Counted from the first letter of the stretch, positions 31,531-42,784 are shown. The stretch: DNA of 64,000 bases from Mermis nigrescens (GCA_036768485.1 JAVLUZ010000596.1:366277-430276), one strand, 5' to 3'. A program made the numbers and translations. The notes: generated by a model from the letters alone, not told the origin.

Positions 31531-31925
31531 TACATGTACATACAGCATGGTAATTCCGGGGGCAGGGCGGAATCAGGCCCAAAACATTTTTAAAAAGTGC
31601 TTTTTTAGGGCTAAAAGACGTTAATTACACGTCAAAAACACTGTTTTAGATGTTCCGGACAATGCTAGTTGAAAACATAGAAAAAATTTGAAAAAATTCA
31701 GAAGAAAATCGAGGAGATTGAATAAAGTACAGTCAAAAAATATGCATGTGGCGCGAAGCGCCGAAAATCTGAGACTTCTGAGCCAAAAATGAACCAAAAA
31801 CGCTTTAAAAAGCACACTTTTTATAATTCTTTAGAAAATCGACAATTCTGGGTGGATCACAGCCATTTTGCGGGGGTTTGCAGCCATTCTGCGGGGGTCA
31901 AACCCCCCATCAGAACACGTATGGT
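31530..31925 (+). repeat. Dispersed repeat, family C, copy 2
   Basis: Tracks 1-400 throughout (ACAGCATGGTAATTCCGGGG, TTTTTAAAAAGTGCTTTTTT, CGTCAAAAACACTGTTTTAG, AGAACACGTATGG). Includes the hairpin GGCGCGAAGCGCC at 31750. Confidence 0.85.
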
Positions 31926-32042
31926 CCAGCCAGATCCCACTCGAAATTCTTTCAATATGATAATTTTAAAGTTTTCCCACGTTCCATTGAAACGTAAATA
32001 CGTTGCTCAAACAGACTTTTACTTAAAAAGAGGTAAATTAAT

Positions 32043-33064
32043 GATTGTGTCTCGGGTGACCGACAGTCCCGGGTGACCGACAGTCTCGGGTGACCGGCAG
32101 TCCCAGTTGACCGACAAATGGTTTTAAAAATAGAACTGTCAATCAAAAAATTCCCGTCTGGCCGACAGTCCTGAGTGGCCGACTGTACCGGGTGGCCGAC
32201 AATCCCGAGTGGCCGACTGAACTGGGTGGCCGACACTCCCGGGTTGCCGACTGTACCGGGTGGCCGACAGTCCCGGGTGACCGATAAGTGGTATAATAAT
32301 AGGTTTGTCATAAAAATTCCTAACTGACTAATGTTTTCAGAATTAATGCTTTTTCAAATAGGTACCTATTTATGCACACACATAGTTTTACCAATGCGAT
32401 AACATTGCTCATACGAATTCATAGCAAATTTAAAACTGTGAAACTACGCTGTAGGCCGAATTTAACGCACACAGGAATATAAGGAATTCAAGATCTTAAC
32501 GACGACTGGAAAAAATGAATCTTTGATACAAAATTTTTAGTTTTGAGAGTTTATATTAAATATATTCATTTAATAAATTTATATACAATATGTACATGTA
32601 ATAAGTTTATATTCAGATTTATGCCAGTGAAAACTTTATTGTTATTCTAAGAGAATGATAAAATTACGTATTCCGATTTTGAAAAAATGTACGCGCATAC
32701 ATACATACGTACGTACATATATTCATGGTAATAGTACAACCAGGTCATTTGGGAATTTTTATGCCATCTATCGATCACCCGGTACAGTGTCGGCCACTCG
32801 AGACTGTCGGCCACCCGGGACTGTTGGCAACCGGTACAGTCGGCCACCCGGTACAGTCGTCCACTCGGGACTGTCGGCCACCCGGTACAGTCGGCCACCC
32901 GGGACTGTCGGCCACTCGGAACAGTCGGCCAGTAGGTACCGTCGGTCACTCGGGAATTTTTTTGATTGACAGATCTATTTTTATACTATTTGTCGGTGAC
33001 CAGGGACTGTCGGTCACCCGGGACTGTCGGTCACCCGGGACTGTCGGTCACCCGGGGCGTTACC
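32043..33064. mobile_element. Array-tipped element 3 (word CCGACAGTCCCGGGTGA), 1022 bp
   Basis: Begins GATTGTGTCTCGGGTGACC and ends GGTCACCCGGGGCGTTACC. The left arrays (32053-32290) are about 17-bp units of CGGGTGACCGACAGTCC with GGCCGAC variants, split by an AT spacer; the right arrays (32775-33058) are the reverse complement, also split. Flanked by AAATTAAT at 32035-32042 and 33065-33072. The core is AT-rich and non-coding. Confidence 0.87.
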
Positions 33065-33752
33065 AAATTAATTAGTATAATTGTTTGCACGAATAAGCCT
33101 CTGATAACAGTCAACGTCACGATGCAATATAAAAGATTGTCCACGAATAATAAGGATAAAATGTTGTGACACACTGAGACCAATTCGCCAATTTTCAACC
33201 ATTTCTTAGCATACGACGTTCCTTCAAACAACTACTGCTTAATAAGCGGTCTTTTTATGTTTTAATTTTTTTTATTATACAAGTCTCTAGTGATAAGCTA
33301 TAAAATATTATAATATGAATGAGGGCTCGCATACGGTATATGCGCTATATCGGAAATTATTGGAAAAATTGAAGTAGAAATTTTTGATGTCCTATGATTC
33401 TGATATATTAAAAGATATTGAAGAGATAATGTAATTTTAAATTAACTTTACAAAATGTAGAAATTATTGATCTTCCAAATTAAAAAAGAATTATTGAATT
33501 TGATCATTTTGATCTTGAGTTATGAAGAAAAATGCTAGACCCTGTCAAATTTGACAAAATCGGTCATTATCGTTACTTTACACTCACTTTACACAACAAA
33601 TATTCGTTTTCAAGAAAATAATTTACACCATTAAACTCAGCGTCAAAAATTGCATTAAATGTATATGTTAAAATCAAAGGTAGTTATTTTTTGACTCGTC
33701 CATTCTCAGTTCAGTACATGGCCGGGCTGAATCTTACAGAAAGTGACTCTTA

Positions 33753-34164
33753 AAAACTCAAACTGTGCTGACTGTGAAAACAGATTTTAACAACGTTTCA
33801 ACTCGGGTACGGACCACAGAATTTTCCGACACTTTGCGTCTGAATGATTATTTTTGTGTTACGTTTTTCTTTTAAGAGCCTTATAGCTCAAAAGATGAAG
33901 TCAAACATAGAGTAAATTGTCCAGTCAAGCATAAGTAGGATGATGGGAAATCAGTCGCTTTGAGAGAAATCGGTCGCGTTGACAGTCTGAACAGTGGATT
34001 TTTTGTATGAGTTAAAAAAAAGTAAAAATTTTTTTTTGAAAATTTCCTTCTCCATGTGTTGAGCTTGTCAAGAAACACTTAAAATTGCCATTATTTTTGC
34101 CTTCCTCCAATAGTTTTGTATTTTTTGGTGCGTTAATGAACTCTGCTGGCCATCAGCGACCGCG
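33753..34164. other. Intergenic: nothing recognised
   Basis: AT-rich; no gene, repeat family or hairpin identified. Confidence 0.4.
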
Positions 34165-34405
34165 CAAATAGGGGTGGCGCTAAAAAAGTCCGTGGTAGGT
34201 GGGGTCAGCCAGAGCTTTCGAGCTAAATTAGCCTCAGAAACTAGTATAAATGCTGAGATAGCGTAAAAAATACGTTTATCCAGAGTTTTTGGTCAACTTC
34301 GAGCACTTCTGTAAGAATTTTTACATTTCCATCTCTGTTTGGCCTTTATTTTGCCTTATTTTCTTCAAAAAAATTTCCCGTTCTTCCATTCTGATGAATA
34401 TAACA
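34165..34405 (-). repeat. Dispersed repeat, family B, degenerate
   Basis: GTGGGGTCAGCCAGAGC..TAGTATAAATGCTGAGATAG..GGTCAACTTCGAGCACTTCT..CCGTTCTTCCATTCTGATG. Confidence 0.6.
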
Positions 34406-34409
34406 TTTA

Positions 34410-34755
34410 CGTACTACAGCACTAGATCTGGGTGATCGGCCCAAAATAATTTTCAAAAGGTGCCATTTTGGTCTTGAATCAATGGGTACACATCTAAACG
34501 CTGTTTTTGACGTTTCAGACAATGCTTGTTTTCTCTAAGATATTGAAAAAATTTCGATTAAATTGAACAAAATATAGTCAAATAAAGTATCCAAAAATTT
34601 GACACTTTTGAGCCAAACTTAGCCAAAAACTGCTTGAAACCGCATATTTTTTGCGATTTGTTCGAAGCATCGACAATTCTTAGGGGTCATCATGGCCATT
34701 TTGCGGGTGTCAGTAGCAATTTTGGGGTTTAAAAACCTCCAAACCCCTCCAAAGA
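34410..34755 (+). repeat. Dispersed repeat, family C, degenerate
   Basis: CTACAGCACTAGATCTGGG, CTGTTTTTGACGTTTCAGAC, TTGAACAAAATATAGTCAAA and AAGAACAGGTATG in the order of copies 1 and 2. Confidence 0.65.
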
Positions 34756-34774
34756 ACAGGTATGCTATAGACCG

Positions 34775-35050
34775 TATGCACAGCATGACCGGCCTGAGGG
34801 AAAGTCAGTTAATCGGGATATAAGTTAGTGAGCTTGTTTGAGCCAAAATGACCTGAAAAATTGGATAAATGCTAAATAGCGTAAAAACTTTATTATCTTC
34901 AGGTTTTAGTCAATTTTAAGCACTTTTGAAAAACTTTTCGATTTTCGTCAATTTTCGATTTTCATTTTGCCTCATTTCCCCAGAAAGTTTCCCATTTTTT
35001 CGTTCTGGTGGTGTTGTAGATCCCCCGTACTCCCACGTACATTTCTAGTG
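34775..35050 (-). repeat. Dispersed repeat, family B, reversed
   Basis: GCACAGCATGACCGGCCTGA..TCAATTTTAAGCACTTTTGA..CCCATTTTTTCGTTCTGG..CTCCCACGTACATTTC. Confidence 0.75.
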
Positions 35051-35149
35051 TAACGTTTAAACGAACTCCCCTTATTTGAACAACCTTAATTCTTAAGATG
35101 CATTTTTCAGTATCACATTCTTATTAAATTCTTGTATGCGTCATATAGG

Positions 35150-35955
35150 TATTAGCAAAAAAATGCTCCGATGGAACAAAAAAGATGAATATACTTGGAA
35201 TTGTGGATTGTTAAGGATTTAAAAGGAGGGGACTAGGAAAAAGCTACCTAAAGTCGCAAAATCTGATAAAAATCACACTTTCTCTAAGCAACGCCAAAAA
35301 TAGAAGTATATTCTGCGGCCTCTAAAAAGTGTCTTAGTTAAATAATTTTCAAAGTTCCAGATAGGAGTGTATAAACGAAATCTATAACGTTTACATTTTT
35401 AAATTGCTGGCAAGTAGCAACGCTGACTAGCTTCGTATCCTGATTGATAAAAAAACTAAGTGGTATTGAATGAAAAATTGTTTTATTTTGTTATGAGCAT
35501 TATAGCAAGCAAAGCAGGGGCCGATTGATTAGTGCACACAGTCGTTACGGGCATGCTAGTGTACTTACATTTAGTTTGTTTCAAGTCAACTTGCGCGTTT
35601 CCTACTGTTTTAAACCAACAATTTCTTCAATTATTTTGGATGCATCGATGTTTGCTATTTCATTCGATTGGCTTAGAAAGACTGTTAGTTTACTCAATAT
35701 CATTTCCCATAGCTACTGCATAGCTAACATGCTGCTTTTTCAATCATTTTTATGGTTAAATATTTATTTTAATGTGTTGGCCGCAGAATATACTTCGATT
35801 TTTTGCATTGCTTAGAGAAAGTGTGATTTTTATCAGATTTTGCGACTTTAAGTAGCTTTTTGCTAGTCCCATCCTTTTACATCCTTAACAATCCACAATT
35901 CCAAGTATAGTCATCTTTTTTGTTCCATCGGAGCATTTTTTTGCTAGTACCCTAC
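35150..35955. mobile_element. Foldback unit, copy 2
   Basis: Arms 35150-35335 and 35775-35955 are inverted repeats of the same sequence as 19950-20777 (ATGCTCCGATGGAACAAAAA / TTTTTTGTTCCATCGGAGCA). Confidence 0.9.
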
Positions 35956-38900
35956 TTTTGATTAGCATGATTTGAGTACATCAGTCAGTAAACACATACA
36001 GTAACATGCCAAAATAATGACAGCAGTCCAAGAACGCGGAAAACAATAATGTTCTTAACATCTGCATTATTCTTTTTAAACAAGACAACCTCACATTATC
36101 TATACAGATCAAAGTTTTTCAGCATAAACTCTACGAAAATATCAAATGTTAGGCACACTAATGCTCAGATTTGTAAGTAAAATAAATTTATAGTATAAAC
36201 TACATGTTAACAACAAATGAATAGTGCAAACTTTACACAACTACTAAGTGTAGAGAAAACTAACAGTCAGATTCCCAATTCTGATTTTACGTAGAACATT
36301 TTTGAAAAAATTAAGCTCCCGTAAGGCTCTAGAACTAAAGTTAATATGAAGTGTAAACTTTACAAAACCCCATAGTGTAAAGGAAATTTCAGTCGGATTC
36401 GTAATTCTGATATTACTCTGATATTGCGATCAACATTTATTAAAAAATTAAGTCTCCACAATGGGCCGAGGACAAATAAATATCAGGTGTAAACCACTTT
36501 ACACCACTGTTAAGTGCAAACAAACTGGCGTATCACATTTGGTTTCTGGTTCATTTTTAGACTTGAGATTATGTCCAGACTCATAACCCAGAACTCGGCA
36601 GAAAACACGTTTAACTCCCCCATTTTTTTGACTTTACACCTCCCAAAAAAGATAAATATTGATGTAAACAAACGCAATTAGCTGTGACGCGTACATCATA
36701 GAAAGTGCTTTATTTTTATCCTATTCGACCTCGCCCGACTTCTGAACAGATAAAGTGGCGAACAAAAAAATGGACAAACATGTATTTTCCACTGTCCACC
36801 ACATTGTAAACTTTAAAAATCTAAACCTAACGCCCCATTGAGTGTAAATAAATTCGGTTCGGACCAGTTTGTAGCCCTTCGATTGTAGTACGTTTGTATG
36901 TGTTAAACTTATATTCCGCAAAATATTTGATATGATTTACCAATCAAAATACGAAAAAACCTGTTTTTTCGCCGATTTTACACCTCAGATTTCGAACTTT
37001 ACACCCCATAAACAACTGAATGTTACGTTTTTTAAACGCGGCTTGTTTCGACGTTTAGCTCTCCGAATTTATTTTTTTTCTATTTTATTCAATTCATCCC
37101 AACTCATAAGCGAAAAACTTGGCAGAGAAATCTTGGACAAAATCTGTTTTTTACTCATCCATTAGAGTGTAAAGTTTAAACCCCTGGTACTAACTGCGTA
37201 TTGATTGTAGAAGAGTTTGCTGGTAAGCAGAAGATAGCTCTTGACCCGTAGTACATTTAAGTCGAAAGTACATGGTTTTGCCCAGAGAATTAAAAAAAAT
37301 AAAATAAGTTAGTACTCAGAAGATTTGAACCCATTAGTCTTGTTTTTAAATCCACATGCCATGAGCGTAGCTACGTGGAGGCACTTGAGGCACGTGCCTA
37401 CCCTAGAAAAATTTCGAATTATGTTTGGCCACAACTTTACTGACTATGAACTATTACAACTTTGTATTCTGTTACTGTAAGTGTTAACATCGTCTTAGAG
37501 TTGTTGCCTCGCCTGTCTTGCTTGGCGGCGTCGATTCGTTTCTTGTAGTGCTGTATCACTATGAAACGCCAGGCGACTTTATTTGATTTTTTAATCAGCC
37601 TACTAGAGCCAGGCATGCCTCCTCAGAGTCTAGCTCAAGTAATCCACCATATTCGATAACTGGCGATGAGAATGAAACGATTGCTAGTAGCGGTGGTGTT
37701 CATGCCTCAGATCATAGACATAGCCAGGATTTTTGCAAGGGGGAATCCAAAAAAATTTTCCATCTGAAAACTCATAAAAACGGATGGGGGCATCTAAATA
37801 ACGTGTTTTCAGGGCTTTTCACATCCTCCTGCACTATTTATGCAATCGGAAAATTTATTTTTTCATTTAAATTTTTTACGTTTTTGACGGAAAAAATGTT
37901 TATTATGCGCTGGAAGCAGTGTTTTTTGTACAAGGTTCGTTTGTACATGTATGTACAAAGATGGTCCCCAAAACCAGGGGCGTAGCCAGGGGGAAGGGGG
38001 GAATTCCCCCTGGAGAAAATTTCGAATTTTTAGAAATGGAGCTATGCGGTTGCGTAACGCTGTCCTGCGACGATTTTGTTGTGAATAAACCGAAAAATTC
38101 GGCGCTCCGCGCCGATTTATTCTAGTTTTCGCCGTTATTTTAACTTAATGGCAACAAACAAGAGAGAGACAAAATATCTATTGTTCAGAAAAATACAGTA
38201 AATTTGGTAAAACATAAATACTTGATAAAAGAGTGACAGAACAAAAGGACATACAGATCACGGAGTGTGAATCAAGTAGGTATGCTTCAACAATGAAATT
38301 GTAAAATTAATATTTAGCAGCTCTTTTTTGAACGAACCAACATTAGGAGAAGCGACGACAGGATCAGGTAATTTGTTCCAAATTTTTGAATATCTTTAGG
38401 AAAAGTTATTGAGGTGAGCATATTTGCAACGGACAACTGCTAAGGTAACTTGATAAGGAAAACCATTGATAATTTGATACATAAGACATAGACATATGTA
38501 AAGACAAAGAAAATAAATTATAAAAAAATATAATAACAAAGAATAAAGCGTTTGTCGCCATGAGAAGATTAAGTACCTTTTTGCAAACATTTCTAGTCAA
38601 GAGAATTTCAATAATATGGAGAAGATTCGTTCGCTTTGTGCAGATTGCGTTTTTAAAAGCTGTCTTAGCACTGGGAACATGACAAGTCTACAAAATATTC
38701 GCACCTCATGCGTGTTAAGAACAGTCATTCTGGCATGAAAATATCAGAAAATTTCCGCGCTGCGCGTCAGTCTATTTTATCTACTCATCAATTGAATTAA
38801 GGACCATGATTCGGACGATTTTATGAAAATTTTTTTTAACACTGAAATTCAATATTTCAGTGGCGAAATTTTCCGTGGCTCTGCCTCGGACCTCGCTGGG

Positions 38901-39071
38901 GGCGCTTGAGTCCGCCACCCCAGACCCCCCAGCCCAAAAAGATTTTTGGGATGACAAAAACTGTAAAAAGGTGTAAAATTCCCAGAAATTATAGGCGCTT
39001 CGCACCAAAATGAGTAATTGCTTGTCCTACATATCTTTAAAATGGCAGAATTTGCGTTTAGAATGAGAAAA

Positions 39072-39370
39072 TGTCAAGTTTTTCAAAGCTTCGCGCCGTT
39101 TTAAAACAATTCTTATTGATTTTTGCCCTTAGAGACCCAGAAATTAGGTAAAATACACTACCAAAAGTCGGACAACTCGGTTTTTACCACAATAATATCG
39201 CTACTGTGCCATTATAGAAAAATGTCAAATTTTTCGGCGCTTCGCCCCATTTTGAGACAATTTTTAGTAATTTTTAGCGTCAGAAACCCAGAAATATGCT
39301 AAAATGCACTATCGAAGATCGAAAACCCTGTTTTACCACACTAAAATCGCTACTGTACTACATCATAGTA
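39072..39370. repeat. Tandem duplication of about 145 bp carrying GCGC hairpins
   Basis: AATGTCAAGTTTTTC..GCTTCGCGCCGTTTTAAAAC..GACCCAGAAATTAGG..AATATCGCTACTGTG recurs as AATGTCAAATTTTTC..GCTTCGCCCCATTTTGAGAC..AACCCAGAAATATGC..AAAATCGCTACTGTA. Confidence 0.8.
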
Positions 39371-39772
39371 CACAAAAATTTGGACTTGCGATGATCAACA
39401 TTCACAGAGATAAAGATTGATATCAATGCTGTTCTTGATGATTTCATGATTTTAAAGCCAATAACGAGGCGTCTTAAGTAAATTTGCATTTTGTTAGGTT
39501 ACTTGGCAAAAATGATGGTGTTTTTTAGCTTTTCACAGTGAGATCTACTCACTCAGAAAATTTAAAGTTTAGCTTTTTTTAAATTATAATAAAAAATATG
39601 CTGTTTGTATATGAATAGGCGCAAAGCGCCTAAAACTTTTAGGCCTATTCAAAAAATGTGTTAAAATCTATTCAGGCGGTGATTCAGATGAGCTTTAAGT
39701 ATTTTCTATTTTTTTGTTCGAAGGATCCCTGCAAAAAATACTGTTACTTCCAGAATTTTGGGGGCCAATCCC

Positions 39773-39948
39773 CAGGCACGTAGCTGACCGTCCTATTTTG
39801 GGGGGACTAACACCAATTTTGGTGGGACCGAGCTCATAAAGGCCAAAAATAGCACAAAAAATGTTTAAAAGGTCCTATTTTTCCGATTCTTCTGAATTTT
39901 GGGGGGTCCAGACCGGACTCCCCCATTCCCCATAGAGCTACGTGCCTG
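39773..39948. mobile_element. MITE with perfect 13-bp inverted ends (CAGGCACGTAGCT)
   Basis: CAGGCACGTAGCT at 39773-39785 and AGCTACGTGCCTG at 39936-39948. 176 bp, with inner GGGGGGACTAAC / GGGGGGTCCAGACC. No coding capacity. Confidence 0.88.
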
Positions 39949-41305
39949 CTAATCCCCCGATCCCCATAGCTGTTCGGTCATTTGATTTGTGATCCATATG
40001 GTACTTAATGCAACAGCCAGTACATTTGTTCGATTTCTAAGGTAGGTAGCTAATGATAGTGTCTGAAAATTGACTATTCATTTTTTGGGCGGTTGGACTG
40101 AGCATCATATGCGATTAGTAGGAATAAACTACTGTATTGACTAAACAATCCAAGATTTATAGCTTATTTGTTTTCTAGCAAATTTTTATTGCTAATTGCG
40201 ATGAATTTGTTACATTCACACTTATACATATGTAGTCCTTAAGTATGTGCAGACTTTTTGTATGTTAACTGGATGTGCCTACCCTAGGAAAAATCCCGGC
40301 TACGCCTATGCATGCGAGAACGGACGCGTGAGCCTCTGCGCCAATTCAACATATCGGCGGATTTTAATACTTAATCAATCATTGAAAAATATTTATCATT
40401 CTACTAAAATTTAAGAATAGTGCATTTATGATAATGAAAATAATTATTTATTAAAGACGAGTCAAAAACCTCTGAAATAAGAAAAATCTGATCAAAGAAT
40501 ATGCAATACGGAGTTATCTATCGGCATTAGAAAATAGATGTATAATTCAAAGTTCACCTCTTCATACCTCAACGAAAGTGGCTGTAGAAAAGTTTAAAGG
40601 CCAGATTCGTTATTCTGCCCTTACGGAGAACATTTTTTTAAAAAATTCATCATCCACGACGCTCTGGGCGGAAAAAATTTTCAGTGTAAAGTTTACACCT
40701 GCACTAATAACGTAATATTGATTGTAAACAAACAAAATAAATTTTGACGTGTAGCGCTTAGGACGAGGCACAATTTAAAGATAGTTACCACTTCTGTCTA
40801 CTAAGTGGCGAATATTGCAGGGAAAAAATATTCTTTGTCCCAGACTCTTTACAATAAACCGCCTCTAAATTTGAAAATATTACTTTGAAAAAAAAATAAA
40901 AAAGTCACCTCTAGATTTTATAATTGTCTACCTTTTGAAACCAATCAGACTGCATAGAATGTAAAACTGAGTTAGATATGCTTGTGCACATGAAAACAGT
41001 AAAAAAACCGTCTAATTTACACTCCTGTGCAACAACTTAATGAGTGTAAAGAAATTTTAAGACCAGATTCGTAACCTTCTAATCGAGGAAAACATTTTTT
41101 TTAAATTGGCCTTCCGCAAAACATTTGAATTTTTGGTGTAAACTTTACACACTCACGCTCGGTATTTAGTTTAAACAAAAAAAGAAGAGTATCCAAGTTT
41201 TTTTAATATCCACCGTTTAAAAAAACCGCACCTCCCCAGATGTGTGCCGTTATAGCTGTGAGGGGGGACATATGTCAGGGTACTCACGCTACCTACGATT
41301 CTAGT

Positions 41306-41816
41306 ATAGAATTTTGTGCTGAAGCTAAAAATTGAACTTATTTCAAAATTTCTTTTCGGTAGGACAATTCAAAACATTCTTTCTTTTCGAAAAGCATTCC
41401 ACCAAATTTCATGGAGAATGCTTTATTATCCTGCATCTACTTCATAAGAATGTCTGAGGGGACGTTTCGTCTTCTGATTGTTGCAGCGTCATTTCTCGAT
41501 CGTTTAAGCTACAAACTTAGCACGATTGTACCTACAACTCAAAAATTTTCGTACGCAGTTTCTCACAAAAGGCAACCATCTACAAATTTCTACTTAAATA
41601 TTCTCGGATTTAACAAAACTTTCATACGTTATAACATTGCCGGATTAGAAGCCGATTTTACACTTTTGAGAGTTGACTGACTCTTGTGACTACTTTGAAG
41701 CCTTCTGGTTGTTGTAAGGGAAGTATTAAAAGTCATGCAACCGGAAATCAGTAGACATTGATGAGTAGCAGATGTGTTGTTCAATAGCGGAATGAAAGAT
41801 TCATAGCTAATTCACA
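41306..41816. other. Intergenic: nothing recognised
   Basis: Contains an 89-codon open frame (41411-41680, +) with no recognised motif; probably chance. Confidence 0.35.
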
Positions 41817-42133
41817 TACAGGGTGGCCCATAAAAAAGGGTACCTACCCAACCTTTTATTCATAACTATAGCTGCGTTAAACATATTACAAAATTGTAAA
41901 CATTTTTTGTAAGCAGAAATACAGAGCAACAAAATTTGAGTTACCTTTGTTATTCATTTTTTGCTTTACTTTTTTGTAAAGAATACTTTTTCAGTAAATA
42001 ACACTGAAAAAATTGTTAATTGGCCACAAAAAGGTTACATAAACTCTGTATTATAAGTTTCTTTCTGTATTAATTTGAGCAGTGCGACTTTAACAATTTA
42101 ATAGAAGAAAGCATTGTCAATAGGAGCTACAAC

Positions 42134-42361
42134 TATAGTCTGTTTCATTTAACTTTGAAGTTTCCGAAGAAATTTAAAGTGATTACAAAAGTGTTTTAAG
42201 TTAGTACAATTAATATAATGTTCTACAGTATGTCGAGTCACTAGGAGACGCATGCCAGTGTTAAGCCGCATTACTGCATCAAAAGTTTAAACCGCTTTTG
42301 TAGCCCAATTCTTGTGGAAAAATTTCAAAGAAAACCGCAAAGTTAAATGAAACAGACTATA
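42134..42361. mobile_element. TA-type MITE with about 24-bp near-perfect inverted ends
   Basis: TATAGTCTGTTTCATTTAAC.. at the left and ..GTTAAATGAAACAGACTATA at the right. Same family as 13187-13393. Confidence 0.9.
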
Positions 42362-42600
42362 TAGTCTATTTCACGAAACCTTCAGCATGGAAATTAATTT
42401 TCAGCTATCTAGCGAGCAGCTGCAAAAGTGGTTTCTAGGCAGCTTACTGTAATACAATTTTGTGTCGTAAACCTTCATTTGCTTACAAATTGCTATGCAC
42501 AGTATAGTGATTTGTGCTTCAGTTTAAACCTTTTTTAAAATCGATTTACATCGCCTCATGAATTGTGATCCATGCACAAGGTTTCGTTAAACAGACTATA
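42360..42600. mobile_element. TA-type MITE sharing its TA with the previous one
   Basis: TATAGTCTATTTCACGAAAC (42360 on) and GTTTCGTTAAACAGACTATA (to 42600). The interior is unrelated to the neighbouring MITE. Confidence 0.88.
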
Positions 42601-42784
42601 ATACTTTCTGATTTTCAGAATTCGTCTAATGTGATGCGTTTTTGTAAACTCAACTCTTCACTGAGGACAAGCACGATCAAAGTGTAACATAATAAAAAGC
42701 TCTCAAAAGTGAATTCAAACGAACAATAAAACTGACAATTCTGAAGCTTAGAGCATTAAACAATAGTGTAAAGATGCTTTATTC

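Larger units (their letters stand above)
29796..33752. mobile_element. Giant inverted repeat 2, arms about 0.65 kb
   Basis: Left arm 29796-30440 mirrors 33075-33752. Matching pairs: GTTAAGAGTCATTTTCTGTA with TACAGAAAGTGACTCTTAA, AACGAACATTCGTTGTGTAA with TTTACACAACAAATATTCG, ATTTTATAGCTTATCACTAG with TAGTGATAAGCTATAAAA, and GCATCGTGACGTTG with CAACGTCACGATGC. The loop contains dispersed repeats (31400-31925) and array-tipped element 3, which abuts the inner edge of the right arm. Confidence 0.85.
37371..40310. mobile_element. Large insertion inside composite copy 2 (possible hAT-like, about 2.9 kb)
   Basis: Left tip CATGAGCGTAGC..GGCACGTGCCTACCCTAG; right tip GTGCCTACCCTAGG..CCCGGCTACGCCTATG. 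Both carry GCGTAGC and GTGCCTACCCTAG in inverted arrangement. The interior has further GGGGCGTAGCCAGGGGG sequence at 37978 and a short MITE at 39773. No transposase frame and no clean target duplication. Confidence 0.5.
35147..41305 (-). mobile_element. Composite non-autonomous repeat, copy 2 (inverted), with a large internal insertion
   Basis: Same parts as 17418-20777 in reverse: foldback unit (35150-35955), TTTACAC/GTGTAAA-rich body (36200-37280 and 40550-41180), and the terminal block with ACTCACGCTACCTACG near 41283-41300. A segment at about 37371-40310 has no counterpart in copy 1 and begins and ends with GCGTAGC / GCTACGC, so it is probably an insertion. Without it the copy is about 3.2 kb. 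Confidence 0.7.

Noticed and set aside
32647..33075. Open frames of 100-116 codons with repeated PGTVGHPG-like units
   Set aside because: By-products of the CCGACAGTCCCGGGTGA arrays in array-tipped element 3.
41283..41305. Helitron 3' end (CTAG after a hairpin) at the edge of the composite repeat
   Set aside because: The CTAG is not present at the equivalent end of copy 1 (17418) or of the fragment at 14334, so it is outside the repeat.
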